Assembly: GCA_021234155.1 (NCBI GenBank)
Contig: JAJEKV010000011.1
Coordinates: forward strand, 7,113,132-7,177,131
DNA from: Isoetes taiwanensis
Taxonomy: Eukaryota > Streptophyta > Lycopodiopsida > Isoetales > Isoetaceae
Direction: 5' to 3'
DNA length: 64,000 nt
The notes under the pieces were generated by a model, which saw only the letters and a list, made by a program, of their open reading frames with translations, made no database searches and was not told the DNA's origin. Within the stretch, counting starts at the first letter, position 1; each line of letters opens with the position of its first letter. Below, piece by piece: positions 63,166 through 64,000 of this stretch. Made by a program: the position numbers and the translations under genes.

Positions 63166-64000
63166 GAAACAAAATGGATTTATTTGAACGATGAGAAACA
63201 TGAGCACGCTGTGCAATTTTGGACTTATCATTTTATGTCTTTGTTTCTCTTAGCAAATCCTTCCTTTAAAGAAAAGAGTAATAATAAGTTTGAATTAAAA
63301 AAAAAAATGATGTCTATGTTTTATATTCTTCTTCATGCATTACGTATTAGATAATTTATAGGGGACAAAATTCTGCCCCAAAAAATCTCGAGGTGGTGCC
63401 CAAGCGGCTGTCACTGCCTACAAAAAGTAGGTCCGATCGCACTACCTAGAATTCCCAGAATTTCCCTCAACCGTAAGCTCCCAGAGCTCCCCATGGACAA
63501 TCCCTCTAACACGAGAACTTGATACTGCAGTAAAAGTATTGCTCAAAGAGCAGTCAAAAGCACGCCAAGAACGGAACCTTAATCTGTCAAGGTGTCAGCA
63601 CTAAGTGAGCTACCAAAAGAAATTGGACAAAAGAGCTTCATCTATGGCAGTATGAGGCACTAAGTGAGCTACCAAAAGAAATTTGGCAATGCATAAAACT
63701 TCAAAAGCTTCATCTGTCATGGTGTGGCGCACTAAGGGAGCTACCAAAAGAAATTTGGACCTGCGTAGAATTTCAAGAGCTTAATTTGTCAATGTGTAAT
63801 GCAGTAAGTGAGCTCCCAAAAGAAATTGGGCAATGCATAAAAATTCGAAAGCTTGATCTGTCATTGTGTACAGGACTAAGGCAGCTACCAAAAGAAATTG
63901 GGGGCTGCGTAAAACTTCAAGAACTTCATCTGTGGCAGTGTGAGGCACTAAAAGAAATTGGGCAATGCATAAAATTTCAAAAGCTTGATTTGTCATGTTG
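63166..64000 (+). pseudogene. LRR gene unit H (truncated by window end)
   Basis: Leader 63166-63480, then LRRs with early frame changes (63590-63630 lacks part of a repeat), continuing past the window end. The last repeats match unit B near 17240-17460, including the same internal half-repeat deletion (G-A-G-G-C-A-C-T-A-A-A-A-G-A-A-A). Confidence 0.75.

Noticed and set aside
329-63996. Long minus-strand ORFs across LRR arrays (repeating V-L-C-I-A-Q-F-L-L-V-A-H-L-V-P)
   Set aside because: They are exact antisense shadows of the LRR repeat, open because the 72-bp unit lacks stops in that frame. The plus-strand translation fits a known repeat consensus.

Overview
The window is a piece of a transposon-rich plant nuclear genome. 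The evidence is GT-AG introns, LTR elements of the plant chromovirus type with an initiator-Met tRNA primer site, TNL-style leucine-rich repeats, and exons of conserved eukaryotic genes (EBP1/PA2G4, NEP1/EMG1, LACTB2-like). I would guess a charophyte alga or bryophyte, but the sequence alone does not settle this.

Backbone: six head-to-tail copies of a gene-sized unit (A 1-1690, B 16132-20873, D 40042-42190 plus 58836-59917, F 59918-61390, G 61391-63165, H 63166-end). Each has a shared leader, a run of 24-residue LRRs, an SPTK-rich tail and a shared 3' flank. Most copies are broken by indels and stops. All larger features are insertions into this array or into each other.

Insertion 1 (3002-15921, + strand) is a 12.9-kb Ty3/gypsy chromovirus inside a polypyrimidine tract. 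Between its 5' LTR and gag it carries two extra genes, each with its own TATA box and a pair of 65-bp inverted repeats. The first extra gene (5170-6435) is a histone H3: the first nine residues of the H3 tail, a charged insert of over 300 codons containing one stop, then a gap-free 89-residue H3 histone fold. The same element ends its integrase with a chromodomain, the domain class that reads H3 tails. This is the most striking observation in the window.

Insertion 2 (20874-40041, - strand) is a second Ty3/gypsy element with 589-bp LTRs and a 5-bp target duplication. It has lost RNase H and integrase and carries a long coiled-coil ORF instead. Three later elements sit inside it: an 8,878-bp DNA transposon in its 3' LTR (21138-30015, 34-bp TIRs), a 238-bp MITE (34923-35160, 9-bp duplication) and an apparently intact hAT transposon (36321-39259, 8-bp duplication). 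The 8.9-kb transposon pairs a DUF7869-type transposase with a spliced, bacterial-type N4/N6 DNA methyltransferase, and about 20 copies of the palindrome CTATGCGCGCATAG occur only between its ends.

Insertion 3 (42191-58835) interrupts LRR unit D. It contains a LINE fragment, two copies of an EBP1 gene fragment, LACTB2-like exons, the 3' part of NEP1, and another large DNA transposon (45745-54711, 4-bp duplication, possibly Sola-like) that also carries an FCP1-like phosphatase and other ORFs. The nested order gives a relative chronology: LRR array, then gypsy elements, then hAT, MITE and methyltransferase transposon.
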